Under the pieces are notes generated by a model. It was given only the letters and a program-made list of their open reading frames with translations. It did no database searches and was not told the DNA's origin. 64,000 nt of DNA from Benincasa hispida (Eukaryota; Streptophyta; Magnoliopsida; Cucurbitales; Cucurbitaceae), in NCBI RefSeq assembly GCF_009727055.1, contig NC_052353.1, forward strand, positions 62,592,584-62,656,583, read 5' to 3'. Shown in pieces: positions 1 to 13,865 of the stretch (its first letter is position 1; each line of letters opens with the position of its first letter). A program made the translations under genes and the position numbers.

Positions 1-64
1 CGTTATTCCAAGCAAAAGGCTCCAGAAATGGAAATAGCAATAGAAACAGACATTTATTCCCCCT

Positions 65-93
65 TTTCCTTCCTTCCTTCCTTCCTTCCTTCC
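65..93. repeat. (CCTT)n microsatellite
   Basis: About seven uninterrupted TTCC units followed by a CCGT variant. A plain tetranucleotide repeat, likely length-polymorphic. Confidence 0.9.
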
Positions 94-2326
94 GTCCTTG
101 TATACGCAATTTCCATCTGAAGTCAACAGTTAAGAGCATTACAAGTGAAGACTTGCAATTTATTGGAATCGAATGGATTACACTTTCCCCAATTCCATGT
201 TGATGGCCGACGATGGACGGCGCCGCTGCCTTTTTCTTTTTCTTAACATCTACTTAAATTACCTTATAATTATATTTATACACCTCATCTCCCTAATTTA
301 TTTATATTATCCCAAAAGTTAAGGACCTGTTTCTAGCCAATCTAAAAACATATATTTGAAAACTTTTCATTAAAAATGGGTTCATTTCATATTTTGAGTA
401 CAATTATTTCACATTTTTTACTATCTATAAGCTATTATTTTTTTTTTTATGAGCATGTTATATGTATAAAAAAACATTTGCATAATTATTATATCATTTA
501 CAATACTTTACCTAATACATCTTTTATTTTTTTTTAAAAAAAATGAAAGCTTCTTGACATTTTTTTTAATCTCTATTTAATATAAGCATTTTAAATTTTA
601 AAATTCAAAATCTAGATACATGGTAAACATAAAAATATTCTTTTCAAAATTTACTCTATTTTGATCCTAAAATTTGGAAACATTTTTTTTAGGAATATAT
701 TCCAGATTGTATGCAGAACACATTTGCTAATTTAGTGAATTTAAAAATAAAACAAAATCCGGATTGCCACCAAATATACCTAACATTTCAAAACTTTCAT
801 CAAAATAGAAATTCAACAAAATACTAGACAAAATCTTGGATCTGAAACAGAAATTTGAATTCGAACATTGTCGTACCATTTCAAACTTGAAAACTAGTTT
901 TATAAAAAGAAATATACTTAGGCACTTCTCGGGTTGCAACTCACTCAAATGCTCAACCATAGGTTATCATGTGACAATTTTTTTTTTCAATTTTTTAAAA
1001 GATCTTTTTAATATATGTTGATGCCAAAATTTAGACAGAAAAAAATGCACCTGGCCTTTTTGTGACACAAAGGTAAATTTATAATTTAGAAAATAATGTG
1101 ACCTATAAAATGAACAAATTCGCACACCAGTGTGGTGTTTGTCACATAACCTTTGATGCCTAAGCTAGAAAGTGTTATTGTGTAGAAAATAGGAAGTTTG
1201 AGTATTAAAATAGACTTACTTCCATTCGAGCTATTTTGATGTACTTCTAGGCGTAGTTGACCTAGAAATCTTCCGCTTAGAGATTTGGAGTTGCATTAGG
1301 TTTATCCTTTGACCTATTTGGCCAAGCATGCAATGGGGATGCCTTATTTGGCATTTGGCTAGGGTTGACTTTGGTCAAGATCAAGATTGATCAACTTATT
1401 TTAGCTATATTTTGGGCCTACAATGATCATTTGGGTTAGGGCATGCGTGAGACATGCCCCATTAGGTAATTTGTGAGGCTCAGCTTCGATTAAACCCATT
1501 TTGATCCTAAGTTGTCACCTTCGACTTGAATTATGCTATCTTCTCGACTTTGTTGTCAGCTAGATTGTCAATTTGCCTTTTGGTCCAAAATCACATATAA
1601 TAAGATACACTTTTTTTCAATTGTGATTGAAGAGATGCATGAAGATGAGTACAATCATTACAAGTATTATTGTTTATAAAATATAATTTGTAAAGAAAAA
1701 ATATATTTTTTTAATACAACAACAAAGGAGATTGAATCTCTAAATAGAAATGATACTAATTATGATTGAACTAAACTCCTATTAGCAATGGATAGTATTT
1801 TTAAATAAGGGGGAAACTTCAAAGCTTTTTTTTTTCTTTTTCTTTTTTTTTAAAAAAATTTAATATTTTACAAATTATTGTTGTTGTTGTTAAGAATATT
1901 TAAAATAACATAGTGAGACTATGAGATGATAGGTTGAAATTGAATGAAGCAAAGCAAGCAAGAAAAATGCCCTTTTTCTCTTGACGAGAAATGCGTTATT
2001 CCAAAAGGGAAGGAGATGGGTCCCACCAATAAAATAAAATAAAATAAATTATATATTTTCTTACATTATATTCCTCCTAATTTTCCTACGTCTTGTTTGG
2101 TAACTTGCATTCCACTTTCTAAACCCCGAATAAGGTACTCTTAACTTAGGAATTCAATATCTACATGACTACTTGATACATACAATTTCATACTTTTCTT
2201 TCATCCCCAATATTACTTCAGACGTATTGATTTGACTTCCACTTGAAATTAGACACTATTAGTTTGACCAAAACGATTTCAAATACATTCTGAAATTATT
2301 CCAAAAACTATTTCGAATGGTATCAA

Positions 2327-2349
2327 ATATATATATATATATATATATT
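2327..2349. repeat. (AT)n microsatellite
   Basis: About eleven uninterrupted AT units inside AT-rich upstream DNA. Confidence 0.9.
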
Positions 2350-2567
2350 TTAAAATGACTTATTTTCGAAATTAAATATTTTAAAAGTTAAATCAAACGT
2401 ATCTTAAAATTAAGCCATATTGATATTACGGAGATTAAAATAAAAAAATAAAAAAATATGATAATTTCATCCTCTAAATTAAATTAAAACTTTTCCAACA
2501 CACTATGTAATTTAACAACAATATATATATATATTAAAAAAAGAACTACTATAAAGATAGCTCACAT

Positions 2568-2569
2568 AA

Positions 2570-2599
<30 letters not shown>
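2568..2599. repeat. (AAT)n microsatellite
   Basis: About ten AAT/ATA units roughly 180 bp upstream of the PRS4 start codon, so inside the probable proximal promoter. Confidence 0.9.
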
Positions 2600-2601
<2 letters not shown>

Positions 2602-2669
2602 CTGATGGTTTAATTACATCCACTAAAAAAATCATTAAAGAAAAAATGCTTTTAGGACAAAGCCGCCTC

Positions 2670-2774
2670 CTTATTTAACTGTCCAAAAATCTATTTCTCC
2701 CACTATCACTCCCTTTTATTCTCTTTCTTTTTCTGCTTTGAGTGAAAGCAGCGAAGTTGAAGTTGTGGGAATCA
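2670..2774 (+). promoter_or_regulatory. putative core promoter and 5' UTR of PRS4
   Basis: A TTATTTAA element near 2672 could serve as a TATA-type box. It is followed by a pyrimidine-rich tract (about 2705-2735), a common feature at plant transcription starts. The frame of the start codon is closed upstream by TGA at 2739-2741 with no ATG in between. Placement is inferred; no transcript data are available. Confidence 0.35.
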
Positions 2775-5700
2775 ATGGCAAAGCCGCTGAAGAAGCACGT
2801 CTTCCTCTTCTACTGTGCGGAATGCGAAGAACTTGCTCACAAAGTTGCAGCTCAATCCGATTCCATCACCTTACAAACCATCAAATGGAGGTCCATTCCT
2901 TTTCATTTCCCCTGAAATGCAAATATCTTTACTCCCCTATCTTTGTTTCCCACTGGATAGCTCTTCTTTTTAGTCTTTACTTCTGTTTGTATTTACTTCT
3001 TACTTTAGTCTTTACTGGATAGCTCCCCTATCTCTTAACAATTGTTTTGTTTTTTCAAAGTAGCTTTTGATTAGCTTGTTAATGTAATGATCATCTTATG
3101 CTTGAAATTCTGTTCATAATCTCATAATTTACTGTCATCCTAACCAATGAACTATAAACTAAATGTAGACTGAGATAAAAACTTTAAGAACCCGTTTATT
3201 TTCACTTGCTTTAGGGTTTAAGCAAAAATTTCCAGAACAAATAGTCGAACAAATAGTCGGTGGTGTTCATCCTTTGGTTTTATTCTTTTATTTTCAAATT
3301 TGAGCTTGTTGTCCTTTCCTTCGGAATTGTTTCGTTCCTGTTCTACTTCTATAATGTAAGTGTCTCTGCTGACTAACTATTACAAAAGAAAAAAGGTATT
3401 TAGATATTTTATATGTTATAAATATGAGAAACATTTAGTACAGAAAATGGGGAAAATTGATGAAGCCACGAACAACTCTAAAACCCAAAAAGAAACCAAG
3501 AGTTGCAAGAGTTTTACCTACCCATGTACCTATCTGTTTCTAAAGCCTAGAAGACGACTAAGATTCACAAGATAGTAAATTAGTCGTCATCTTTTTGTCT
3601 ACCTATCTACTAATCTGTCTGTAGACCTCTATCTATGTTTCTCTAATCTGGAGAAGCAAATAGCACTGGCAAGTGACTATATTTTAGTCATCCATCATCT
3701 AATTATGTGGCCCAAATTCTGTTACAAATCACGTATATGCCAGAGACCAATAGATGAGGCCCCCTCACTCGCAAAAGAAACGTAGAGTGAATAAGTACAG
3801 TTTTGCGTGGGTGTCAAGAGGAATATTGAAACAAGAATATGTACTTGTATAGGGTTCCTTGGGAAAATGGCATATTATCAACGTATACATGCATGGTTTA
3901 AATTAACATGTTATTGTCCTAGCCATGTCCTAATTTTGTTGAAGCTGGCATTTTCCGATTCTCTGCGTCTGTATCTTGCCATATCTGTGCCCTATGGTTG
4001 TATACTTTCTTCTCGGGCTCTCTGTGTCATGCCTATGGTTTTTTTAAGAATTTGCTTTGTAGTTCATTTTGTTAGTATGTCAACTATATTGGTACTTATA
4101 AACTGCTTGAAGTAGTCTTTCATTTGGTTAGTACTATAATCTGATTACATTAACACTTTATACAGGACATTTGATGATGGTTTCCCAAATATTTACATAA
4201 ACAATGCTCAAGATCTACGCGGTAATCATGTAGCATTCCTCGCATCTTTCAGCCACCCAGGAGCTATCTTTGAACAGATATCAGTCATATATAATCTCCC
4301 AAGGCTTTTTGCTGCTTCATTCACGTTGGTATTGCCCTTCTTTCCAACTGGCTCCTTTGAGCGAATGGAAGAAGAAGGGGATGTAGCAACAGCATTTACC
4401 ATGGCAAGGATCCTATCAAATATTCCTATTTCAAGAGGTGGCCCAACAAGTGTAGTAATCTACGATATACATGCCTTGCAGGTTTGTTTTTATTGATTGA
4501 ATTTATGTTCTAAAACTAAGCCCTCCATTGCTGATGATTAAGTCACCACACAGCATAGGAAGCAGCTCTGGACATGGCCTTTTGCTAGTTAGTGTAAAAA
4601 ATTTGTGAATTGCATATCTATGTCTCTAGCGTACTTTTAGTTAGTTTAATGTCAGTTGCTGATTTTAATTGCCATGGCTAGCTACAGCTATCCTTATATC
4701 TTATCAACACCTTCTCATTGATCACCTTCGCATGAATTAACTTTTAGCAGTTGCTTTGTAGCCTGGGAGAACCCTTCGACATCTTCCCTCTCTTTCAATC
4801 TCTCTATTCATCTCATTGCCAATGTGGTAATATTGGAATTGTATCCTCTTTTATATCGATGTCCCTTTCAATGCAGGAAAGGTTTTACTTTGGGGATAAT
4901 GTTTTGCCTTTGTTTGAAACTGGAATTCCGCTCCTGAAGCAACGCTTGCACCAACTTCCTGATGCTGATGATGTAAGCATGGTGCACAATGCCCTGAAAA
5001 CTTCCTTCAAACCCCATTGTGAGTTTTTTCCCCTTCTTTAACAATTTCCATGATTTAGCCCTGCTATCGTGCAGGTAGTAATAGCATTTCCTGATGATGG
5101 AGCTTGGAAGCGATTCCACAAGCTACTTGATCGTTATCCTGTGGTGAGTTGGAGTTTATCTTAAAAAGTACAGTGTGTCGTTTATGAGTACGTTTCTCTC
5201 AGCATTCTAAAATATGATGTTGACTAATGGCAGGTCATCTGTACAAAAGTTCGTGAAGATGACAAAAGGATAGTGCGGATCAAGGAAGGAAGTCCTGCTG
5301 GTCGTCATGTGGTTATTGTTGATGATTTGGTACAATCTGGAGGAACCTTGATTGAGTGCCAGGTATTCCTCTCCTCTGGGTCCTAATCCTGCTACATACT
5401 CTTGCAAATCAGTGCCTCAACGGATCATTTGAACTCAATGCTCCATCACTTATTTGGTTTTGTAACAAAACTGCCGCGTACTAATTGTTCCTCACCCATA
5501 AGAAATTAAAAAAAAAAAAAAACAAAAATAAAAGCATTTTATACCATGACAGCTGAATATATTACAAGCTTTAAATCATTGTGAATTGGCAGAGGATTCT
5601 CGTGAGAAAATTCTCACTGAATATGTTATCAAATGCCATCAATTTTCATCAAGCTCAACTAATAATAAGATTCTCGTTATGGTTAAAAAACCAGCCCTTT

Positions 5701-6512
5701 TTCTCAAAAAAGGTAAATAACAAACAAACAAATAAACATTATTATTGTGTTCTCAAAAGGCCGTGAGCTGCAAAAAGTTCCTTTTACATAACATCACTGA
5801 TGAAGACTTTTTATGCGACAATATCATTTCTGCACCGAATTCTAAATTTATAAGATGCATGCCTATTTTTCACATTGACTATATTTTAAAAGTCTGGTCA
5901 AGATGTAAGCTGAAAACCTCCAATCATATTCTTGAGTGCCTGCTGCATTCTAATATTTCTGCTCATTTTTCTATCAGAAAGTTTTAGCAGCCCACGGTGC
6001 GGCCAAGGTTAGTGCATATGTTACTCATGGTGTTTTCCCAAAGCAATCATGGAAACGGTTCCTTCACAAGAATGGTGAGTGGTTGAAGTTTTCCAACATA
6101 GACTTAGGACATGTTTGAGAGTGATTGTAAAGTGTTTAAAATCACTTCTGTCTAGTTCAAAATCACAATTGTATCTTTAATCACTCAAAATTAATTTAAT
6201 GTTTAATCTTACATTTTTAGACACTATTTCAATACAAACAAAATTATTTCAAAGTATTAAAAACATGTTTAAGAATAATTTTGACAATAACAAAAAACAA
6301 TTTTAGAATCATTCTCAAACATGTCAATAATTTCATAAATTTTCAAGTTTCGTAATCTCTATCTTGATATTCTTTTTGAAGGTTTGGAGATGGCGTTTTC
6401 CTACTTCTGGATCACAGATTCCTGCCCTCATACAGTCAAAGCCATAGCAGATAAAGCTCCTTTTGAGGTTTTGAGTCTTGCAGGTTCCATTGCTGATGCT
6501 TTGGTGATTTGA
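2775..6512 (+). CDS. PRS4: ribose-phosphate pyrophosphokinase 4-like (class II PRPP synthase)
   Basis: Makes phosphoribosyl pyrophosphate from ribose 5-phosphate and ATP, feeding nucleotide, histidine and tryptophan synthesis. Seven exons with GT-AG borders: 2775-2890, 4166-4481, 4877-4972, 5075-5143, 5234-5362, 5978-6074, 6382-6512. Together they give 954 nt (317 residues plus stop) with phase kept at every junction. Recognisable segments in order: [13 protein letters not shown] near the N terminus; [67 protein letters not shown]; the PRPP-binding loop [32 protein letters not shown]; and the C-terminal [14 protein letters not shown]. This matches the plant PRS3/PRS4 class, which is cytosolic or organellar depending on an N-terminal extension. 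None is seen here, so a cytosolic location is inferred. The start is the first ATG after an in-frame stop (2739). I see no frameshift or stop, and it appears functional. Confidence 0.95.
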
Positions 6513-7047
6513 ACCGATAGGTTATTGATGGGATTTCAATGGTGCGAATATTATGCATATCCTTAACAATAATCCATAAGGGTAGAAGAGTTGTCCCCCA
6601 CACCGTAACTGATTCTGATATATGAGTGAATGCTGGATGACATCCTTTTTGGTGAAATTGATGTTTTAATATTACTGTTTTTGTTATCTTCTCTCCTTTC
6701 AAATATTCCTCATCCCCTATTTTCAATCTTGCATTGTCGTTTAAAAAACAGAGGGTATAGCAGAAAACCTGCAAAAGCTCAGTTAATAAACAATGTTTAA
6801 AAATAATTTACTGATTCTGAAATGCAGCTTTTAAGATATAAGTTACAATCCACACAGAGAGAGCGAGAGAAGCTTCTTTCAAATGTGCAAGTTTAAGTAC
6901 AATTCTGATTATTCAAGGATCTAAAAGAAAGACGAGTATGAATTTACAATAATTAATTTGATGCAACACCAATTCTGTTGACTACATCATATCAACAACT
7001 TAATATAGGGAAGAACATCCTGGTGGCCTCCCATCTGTACATTTCTT
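6513..7047. other. 3' flank of PRS4
   Basis: Likely 3' UTR and terminator DNA. An AATAAA occurs at about 6785. The open frame on the opposite strand at 6436-6774 overlaps exon 7 and has no recognisable domain. A short GA repeat lies near 6857-6870. Confidence 0.5.
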
Positions 7048-7302
7048 GAACATAAAAAGGAATATGTAGAGATAGAGAAGATTGACATACAGATATACGT
7101 GGTTCACTAACGGTGTGTTAGCTACGTCCACGGGTAGAGGGAGAATAGTATTATTAGGGAGAATGTTTTTAGAAAATTATATCAAACAACACCTCTAGGG
7201 TTAGAGAGTTTATATAGCGCACTACTCTAAACCTTAGGGTTATAATCGTAAATAACTACAAATAAATAAATATGCTAAATACGAATTTAGCAAGTCCAAA
7301 CA
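7048..7302 (-). repeat. left (3') LTR of copia A, truncated
   Basis: Aligns by eye with 11396-11646, sharing the segments GTGTTAGCTACGTCCACG, CCTCTAGGGTTAGAGAG and TTAGCAAGTCCAAACA. The outer end lacks about 23 bp compared with the other LTR, so the target duplication is lost. Confidence 0.85.
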
Positions 7303-7381
7303 ATGATAGAACTTGTGGGACCGGTTTGGTGAACATATCAGCAGGGTCATCAGCAGTACCAATTTTCATCACTTTAACTCT

Positions 7382-10300
7382 CTACTCACCTCTTAAGAAG
7401 TGATATCTTACATCTTTGTGCTTAGTTCTCTCATGATGAACTTGACCCTTGGCTAGGCATATTGCACTCAAACTATCACAATATATAATAGCTTGGTCAT
7501 GATGCAAACCAAGATCACCAACTAACCCCCTCAGCCATATTCTCTCTTTGGAAGCTTCTGTCAAGGCCATGTACTCTGCTTCAGTAGTAGACAAAGTAAC
7601 TGTAGGCTGTAAGGTTGCCTTCTAATTAACAACAGGACCACCCAGAGTGAACACATAGCTAGTCATAGACCTTCTACTGCCAACATCTCCAGCATAGTCA
7701 GAATCCGAATAACTGGTCACCAAACATTCTGTGCAATTCCCATAAACAAGACCAACATCAGATGTACCTCTAAGGTAACGAAAAATTCTTTTAACGACTT
7801 GCCAATGCTCCTTCCCAGGTTCACCCATGAACCTGCTGACAACACTAACAGCATGGGCAAGATCAGGCCTAGTACAAACCATAGCATACATCAAACTTCC
7901 CACTGCACTAGCATAAGGGATCGAGACATGTACTCCTTAGATTCAGACTATGGTGAAAGCACAAATGACAAACGAGCATTTACAGCACTAGGAGAAACTA
8001 TAGGCTTAGCTGATGACAACGAAACCTGGACAATATTTTCTGAATATATCCTTTCTGCGACAAGAAAAGCTTATTCTTATCTCTGTCCCTATAAATCTCC
8101 ATACCCAGAATTTTCTGTGCAGCACCCAAATCCTTCATATTAAACTTAGCACTAAGAAGATTCTTTAATTTCAGAATGTCAAACTTGGACAATGCAGCCA
8201 TGAGCATATCATCTACATATAAAAGTAGATAAATCATCGAACCATCATCAACTTTGTTGTGATATACACAACAATCATACGAACTCCTATTATAGCCAAG
8301 TCCAATCTTATAGTTGTCAAATCGTTTGTACCACTGCCTTGGAGACTGCTTTAACCTATACAAAGATTTATTCAACTTGCAAACATAATCTTCTTTACCT
8401 GGACACTGGAACCCATCCGGTTGGGTCATATAAATCTCTTCCTCCAACTTTCCATGTAAGAAAGCTGTCTTCACATCTTGTTATTCAAGTTCTAAATTCT
8501 GATGTGCTATTATAGCTAGTAACACCCTGATGAAAGTATGTCTGACTACTGGTGAGAAGATCTCATTATAATCAACTCCTTCCCTTTGTGTGAACCCTCT
8601 AGCAACAACTCGAGCTTTATATTTAATGCTCTTTAAAGGTGATATTCCCTCCTTTTTCTTGAAGACCCATTTACAAGTGACAATTTTTCTCTCCTTAGGT
8701 CGTTTAACTAATTCCCAGATTTGATTTTTGTCAAGAGATTCCATCTCATCCCCTATAGTAGCAAGCCATTGAGCAGACTCACCACATGAATCAACTTCTC
8801 TATAGGTGGATGGCTCATGAGGATCCACCTCTTTAGCAACCTGTAACGCAAAAGTAACCATATCTTCAAAACCATACCTCACAGGAGGTCCAACACTAAC
8901 TCTTCTAGCTCTATCACGAGCTATACTCGGTTGATCTACTTGTGGTCTAGAATTCTCAGGAAAAACAACTTTTGACGTTTTAGGCACATTAATTTCTGGT
9001 TGCACATTAGTTTCTGTAGTAACATGTTGATCTTCTCCATCTTGATGTTGTAATTTATTCACAGGTGAACTGCATCTCCACCTGTTTATCAACACTACAA
9101 CTTTCTCCCACATTAGTAGACGTCACAAAAGGCTTTACAGTTGAATTAAGCATGAAATTTTCATCAAATATCATAGTCCTACTAAGTATGACTCTATTTT
9201 CAGAAGGTGACAGACTCTATATCCCTTAACTCCATCCCCAAAACCCATAAATATACCCTTTTTAGCTTTCGATTCTAATTTACCCTCATTAACATGATAG
9301 TAGACAGTACAACAAAAAACTTCTAATAAAGAATAATCTGCAGGCTTACCAGACCACACCTTATAAGGTGTTTTACAATCAATAGCTATGTGAGGTCCAC
9401 GATTGATCAGATAACATGATGTATTTACTGCTTCTGCCAAAAACCTTCTAGTCAACCCTGCATTAGAGAGCATGCATCTTGCTCTCTCCAACAACGTCTG
9501 ATTCATACGTTCTGCAACCCCATTTTGCTGTAGAGTATCCCTAACAGTGTGATGACGAACAATCCTCTAGCTTAACAGAACTCATTAAATTGTGATCCAT
9601 AGAATTCTAGACCATTATAAGTTTGCAACCTTTTGACCTTCTTCCCAGTTTGATTTTCAATCAATATCTTCCACTGCTTGAAATTCTTGAAGGCTTCACT
9701 TTTATGTTTCATCATAAAAACCCAAGTCATTCTTGAGTAATCATCAATTATAGACAAAAAATACCTACTGCCTCCAATAGATTCAACTTTGGAAGGTCCC
9801 TAACAGTCTGAATGAATATAATCAAGTGTCCCTTTTGTACGATGAACACATCTTGGAAACTTGCTGCGATGAAGCTTCCCAAATATACAATGTTCACAGA
9901 ATTCAAAATCCTGCACCTTGTGCCCACAAAGAAGATCCCTTTTTGACAGAATTTGCATCTCTTTTTCACTCATATGACCAAGTCTCATATGCCATAACTT
10001 AGTCATATCATCCTTGTGAACGACCGACGATGCAACAACAACATAACCTGTTGTCGTGGAACCTAATAGAAAATACAGTGTTCCACGCTTTATGCCTTTC
10101 AGAACTACTTCAGAACCCTTATAGACGTACATTGCTCCACCTTTACCTTTAAAACTGTAACCCTTGCTATCGAGTACACTAAAGGATATAAAACTCTTCT
10201 TTATTAGTGGAACATGCCTAACCTCTTTTAAAGTGTAGAAGGCACCATTTTGTGTTCGTATCTTGACTGAGCCGATTCCAACTATCTTGCACACAGTACT

Positions 10301-11254
10301 ATTAGCCATGCTAACATTCCCTCAATCTATTTCCTGATAGGTTGAGAACCACTCTCTATTTGGGCACATATGATAAGATGCCCCAGAATCAAGAACCCAC
10401 ACATCATCAGAATGTGAATGTTCATTCACAACTAAAGCTAGATCTCCTTCATAATCGATCTCGACTTCTTCAGGATCAATCTCAACTTATGCAACAGAGG
10501 CGAATGCTTCCCTTTTGTCACTCTTTTCCTTCTTTTCCTGATTCCTTTTTATCTTAGGACATTTGGTTTTCCAATGCCCCTTTTCTTTACAGTAGTGACA
10601 AATATCATCTGACCCAGAACCCTTTGATTTCAAAGACTTTTTTTTTTTTATTATTTATTTTGGTTTGATTTTTGCTTACCAGAATTCTTATGTCCTTTAT
10701 TCCCTGTAGTAGCTAACCCAGATGCCTGACTTTCTGTAATTGAACTTCTTGCATTCTGACGGTCCTCTCTCATAAGCAACGTGGACTTTGTATCTTCTAA
10801 GGTCAGATTTTCTTTCCCACCAATATACGAGTCAACGAAAGTCTCATATGACGGGGGCAAAGATGTCAACAAAATTAGGGCAGGATCCTCATCATCAACC
10901 TTAACCTCTACGTTAAGCAGATCTAATAAAATTTTATTTAATTGATCAAGATGGTCTCGTAGAGACATACCTTCCTACATATGTAGATGATACAAGCGTT
11001 TCTTCAGAAACAACTTCTTGGTTAAAGATTTTGTCATGTTAAGACTTTCCAACTTTAACCAAAGACTAGCGACAGTTTCTTCATCTGCGACCTCGATGAT
11101 GACGTCATCAGCTAAACATAGCATGATCGTCGAATGAGCCTTCTCCTCAAGAGTTTGCCACTCTTCGTCATCCACGACAGCCTTCTTTGACTTACCCGTC
11201 AGCGGCACCTACAGCCCTTGCTACTTTAGTAGGGATCACATCTTGATCTGCCAT
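7382..11254 (-). pseudogene. copia A gag-pol polyprotein, broken
   Basis: Begins with MADQDVIPTKVARAVGAA (ATG at 11254) and runs leftward. Gag lies at about 11254-10651. A CCHC knuckle CHYCKEKGHWKTKC is near 10560-10605, and the protease motif LDSGAS near 10380-10400. The integrase zinc-binding part (HMRLGH...CEHC) is near 9850-10000; in its core the usual TDNGLEF reads TYNGLEF, so a catalytic aspartate is lost. Reverse transcriptase follows, with [25 protein letters not shown] and YVDDM near 8205-8220. RNase H carries SDYAGD, TTEAEYMAL and CDSLSAI (7400-7900). The reading frame shifts or stops several times, for example near 11208, 10970, 8480 and 7620. Confidence 0.9.
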
Positions 11255-11356
11255 AGACCAAAATTGTTCCACCCGATAAATTTGTCGATCTTTACATTTA
11301 CGCCATACATCTTCTATTGTCAAATAAATGCAGAATTTCGAAGAAACCCTAACAAG

Positions 11357-11369
11357 GCTCTGATACCAG
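11357..11369 (-). other. primer-binding site of copia A
   Basis: On the minus strand it reads TGGTATCAGAGCC, the standard copia site complementary to the initiator methionine tRNA 3' end, three bases from the LTR edge. Confidence 0.9.
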
Positions 11370-11372
11370 TTT

Positions 11373-11646
11373 GTTACGAAATCGACAATTAAAGAACACA
11401 AAAAGGAACGTAGAGATAGAGAAGATCAACACACAGATATACTTGATTCACTAACGATGTGTTAGCTACGTCCACGAGTAGAGAGAGAACAGTATTATTA
11501 GAGAGAATGTTTTCAAAAAATTACATCAAACAACGCCTCTAGGGTTAGAGAGTTTATATAGTGCACTACTCTAAACCCTAGGGTCATAATCGTAAATAAC
11601 TACAAATAAATAAATATACTAAACACGAATTCAGCAAGTCCAAACA
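11373..11646 (-). repeat. shared LTR between copia copies A and B
   Basis: On the plus strand it starts TGTTACGAAATC and ends AGTCCAAACA. It borders the primer-binding site of copy A on its left and the 3' end of copy B on its right, so one LTR serves two internal regions. Confidence 0.85.
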
Positions 11647-12870
11647 ATGTTGGAACTTGCCTTGTGGGATCAGTTTGGTGAAAATATCAGTAAGGTTATC
11701 AACAGTACCAATTTTCATCACTTTAACTCTCTACTCACCTCTTAATAAATGATATCTTACATCTATGTGCTTAGTTCTCTCATGATGCACTTGATCCTTG
11801 GCTAGGTATATTGCACTCAAACTATCACAATATACAATAGCTTGGTCATGATGCAAACCAAGATCACCAACTAACCCCCTCAGCCATATTCCCTCTTTAG
11901 AAGCTTCTGTCAAGGAATATGTACTCTGCTTCAATAGTAGATAAAGTAACTATAGGCTATAAGGTTGCCTTCCAACTAACAACAGAACCACCCAGAGTGA
12001 ACACATAGCCAGTCATAGACCTCCTACTGTCAACATCTCCAACATAGTCAGAATCAGAATAACCGGTCACCAAATATTCTGTGCAATTCCCATAAACAAG
12101 ACCAACATCAGATGTACCTTTAAGGTAACGAAAAATCCTTTTAACGGCTTGCCAATGCTCCTTCCCAGATTGACCCATGAACCTGCTGACAACATTAACA
12201 ACATGGGCAAGATCAAGCCTAGTACAGACCATAGCATACATCAAACTTCTCACCGCACTAGCATAAGGAAATCAAGACATGTACTCCTTCTCAACTTCAA
12301 ACTGTGGTGAAAGCACATATGACAAACGAGCATTTACAGCATTAAGAGTATCTATAGGCTTAGCTTATGACATATCAAACCTGGACAATATTTTCTGAAT
12401 ATATCCTTTCTATAACAAGAAGAGCTTATTCTTATCTCTATCCCCATAAATCTCCATACCCAAAATTTTTTGTGCAGCACTCAAATCCTTCATATTAAAC
12501 TCAGCACTAAGAAGATTCTTTAATTTCAAAATGTCAGACTTGGACTTTATAGCTATGAGCATATCATCTACATATAAAAGTAGATAAATCATCGAACTAT
12601 CATTAGCTTTGTTGTGATATACATAACAATCATACAGACTCCTGTTATAGCCAAGTCCAATCATATAGCTGTCAAATCGTTTGTACCACTGCCTTGGAGA
12701 CTGCTTTAACCATACAAAGATTTCTTCAACTTGCAAACATAATCGTCTTTACCTGGACACTGGAACCCATTCGGTTGGGTCATATAAATCTCTTCCTCCA
12801 ACTCTCCATGTAAGAAAGCTATCTTCACATCTAGTTGTTCAAGTTCCAAATTTGATGTGCTACTATATGT
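11647..12870 (-). pseudogene. copia copy B, 3' half only (reverse transcriptase and RNase H)
   Basis: A minus-strand second copy of the 3' part of element A. Reverse transcriptase segments [25 protein letters not shown] and YVDDM are at about 12410-12840. RNase H segments MYAMVCTRLDLAH, SDSDYVGD and CDSLSAI are at about 11760-12250. Homology to copy A stops near 12870, where the equivalent of NLELEQ begins, so gag, protease and integrase are absent. It is close in sequence to copy A but carries its own frameshifts. Confidence 0.85.
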
Positions 12871-13865
12871 AGATGATTGTTTGAAGTGCCAACAAACAAA
12901 TTGAAGGCATTCCAATAAACAGGAACAACTTATATTTGCAATTGGACTTGAAAAGCCCTATGAACAAAGACAAAATGCAAACTCCTCTAATATAGGCTCC
13001 ACAGAAGTGATGATCACAAACAAGCTCGAAGCAACGCACAATGCCGCAGAGAGACTTAGGGCAGTAGCCATGTGATTCTCCTTATTTACCATTGGTTTAA
13101 TTACAATATGTTCCTCTACCTAAAAAAAAAAAAATGCTCTCTGCCTCCTTGTCTTCAATACCCTTCATGAAAAATAATCATCAAGTATTCATCAATCACA
13201 TATACTCCCTCAGTTCTCATCTAGTTTTACCATATTAATACCAATCCAACGGTTAGTTTTCCCAGCCCTTTTTAATCTCAAGGCTTAGAAAATGACCAAC
13301 ATAAGTTAATTTTCTGGTTTTTCATCTGGGTGGCCCTTTGGGCTGTCCAATGAGTCCCCTGAGTAACAACATATTGAACCGGTCAGCCAAAATGATAGAG
13401 ATTATGTAGTCTCTGACTAACAACATATTTAAATTAGTACACTTAAGTTTAAAGATGGAATCTTCTCATTTTTTTTTTTTTTTTTAATTAATACCTGGAC
13501 TGCACTCATCTATTATGTAGTCTCTGTTGCACCCAATAAAAAAAACTGCTATTTGAGAGATTTTTTGTGTGAGTAAAAGAAGAGTATGGAGTTAAGTTGC
13601 ACCTAATCATTGCTCTTACTTAATAACTTTTTTTTTCTTTACGTTCTTAACTTGAAAGTATAAATTGAATTTCTTGTTGATGAGATTCAATACATATAAT
13701 TTGTGACATCTTGCACACATATTTAAGTCCAATTAAACACACTAATTCAACATAAATCCTTGTTATTAATATGAAGTAATTGTTTCTACTTCCATCAAGA
13801 CTCGAAAAGTAAACATTTGAACATAATTTCTACGAACAAACCATAGAGGAAAAAAAAAAAAAATC
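12871..13865. other. AT-rich spacer, nothing firm
   Basis: I see no recognisable gene. A minus-strand open stretch around 12890-13080 begins MATALSLSAALCV when read from an ATG near 13072. It has no domain I know and ends after about 37 codons. Poly(A/T) runs occur near 13120, 13470 and 13850. Confidence 0.4.

Larger units (their letters stand above)
1..2669. other. AT-rich intergenic DNA upstream of PRS4
   Basis: No coding region could be supported on either strand. The stretch is AT-rich with long A and T runs. It holds three simple repeats listed separately. Short open frames near 727-1021 overlap on opposite strands and lack splice or domain signals, so I treat them as chance. Confidence 0.6.
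7048..11646 (-). mobile_element. Ty1/copia element A (LTR-gag-pol-LTR)
   Basis: The minus-strand internal region (7303-11372) lies between two related LTRs: 7048-7302 (left, about 23 bp short) and 11373-11646 (right). The primer-binding site sits just inside the right LTR. Domain order from the 5' end is gag, CCHC knuckle, protease, integrase, reverse transcriptase, RNase H, the Ty1/copia order. Frameshifts and stops break the polyprotein, so it is non-autonomous. The right LTR also serves as 3' LTR for the partial copy B that follows, making a tandem arrangement. Confidence 0.9.
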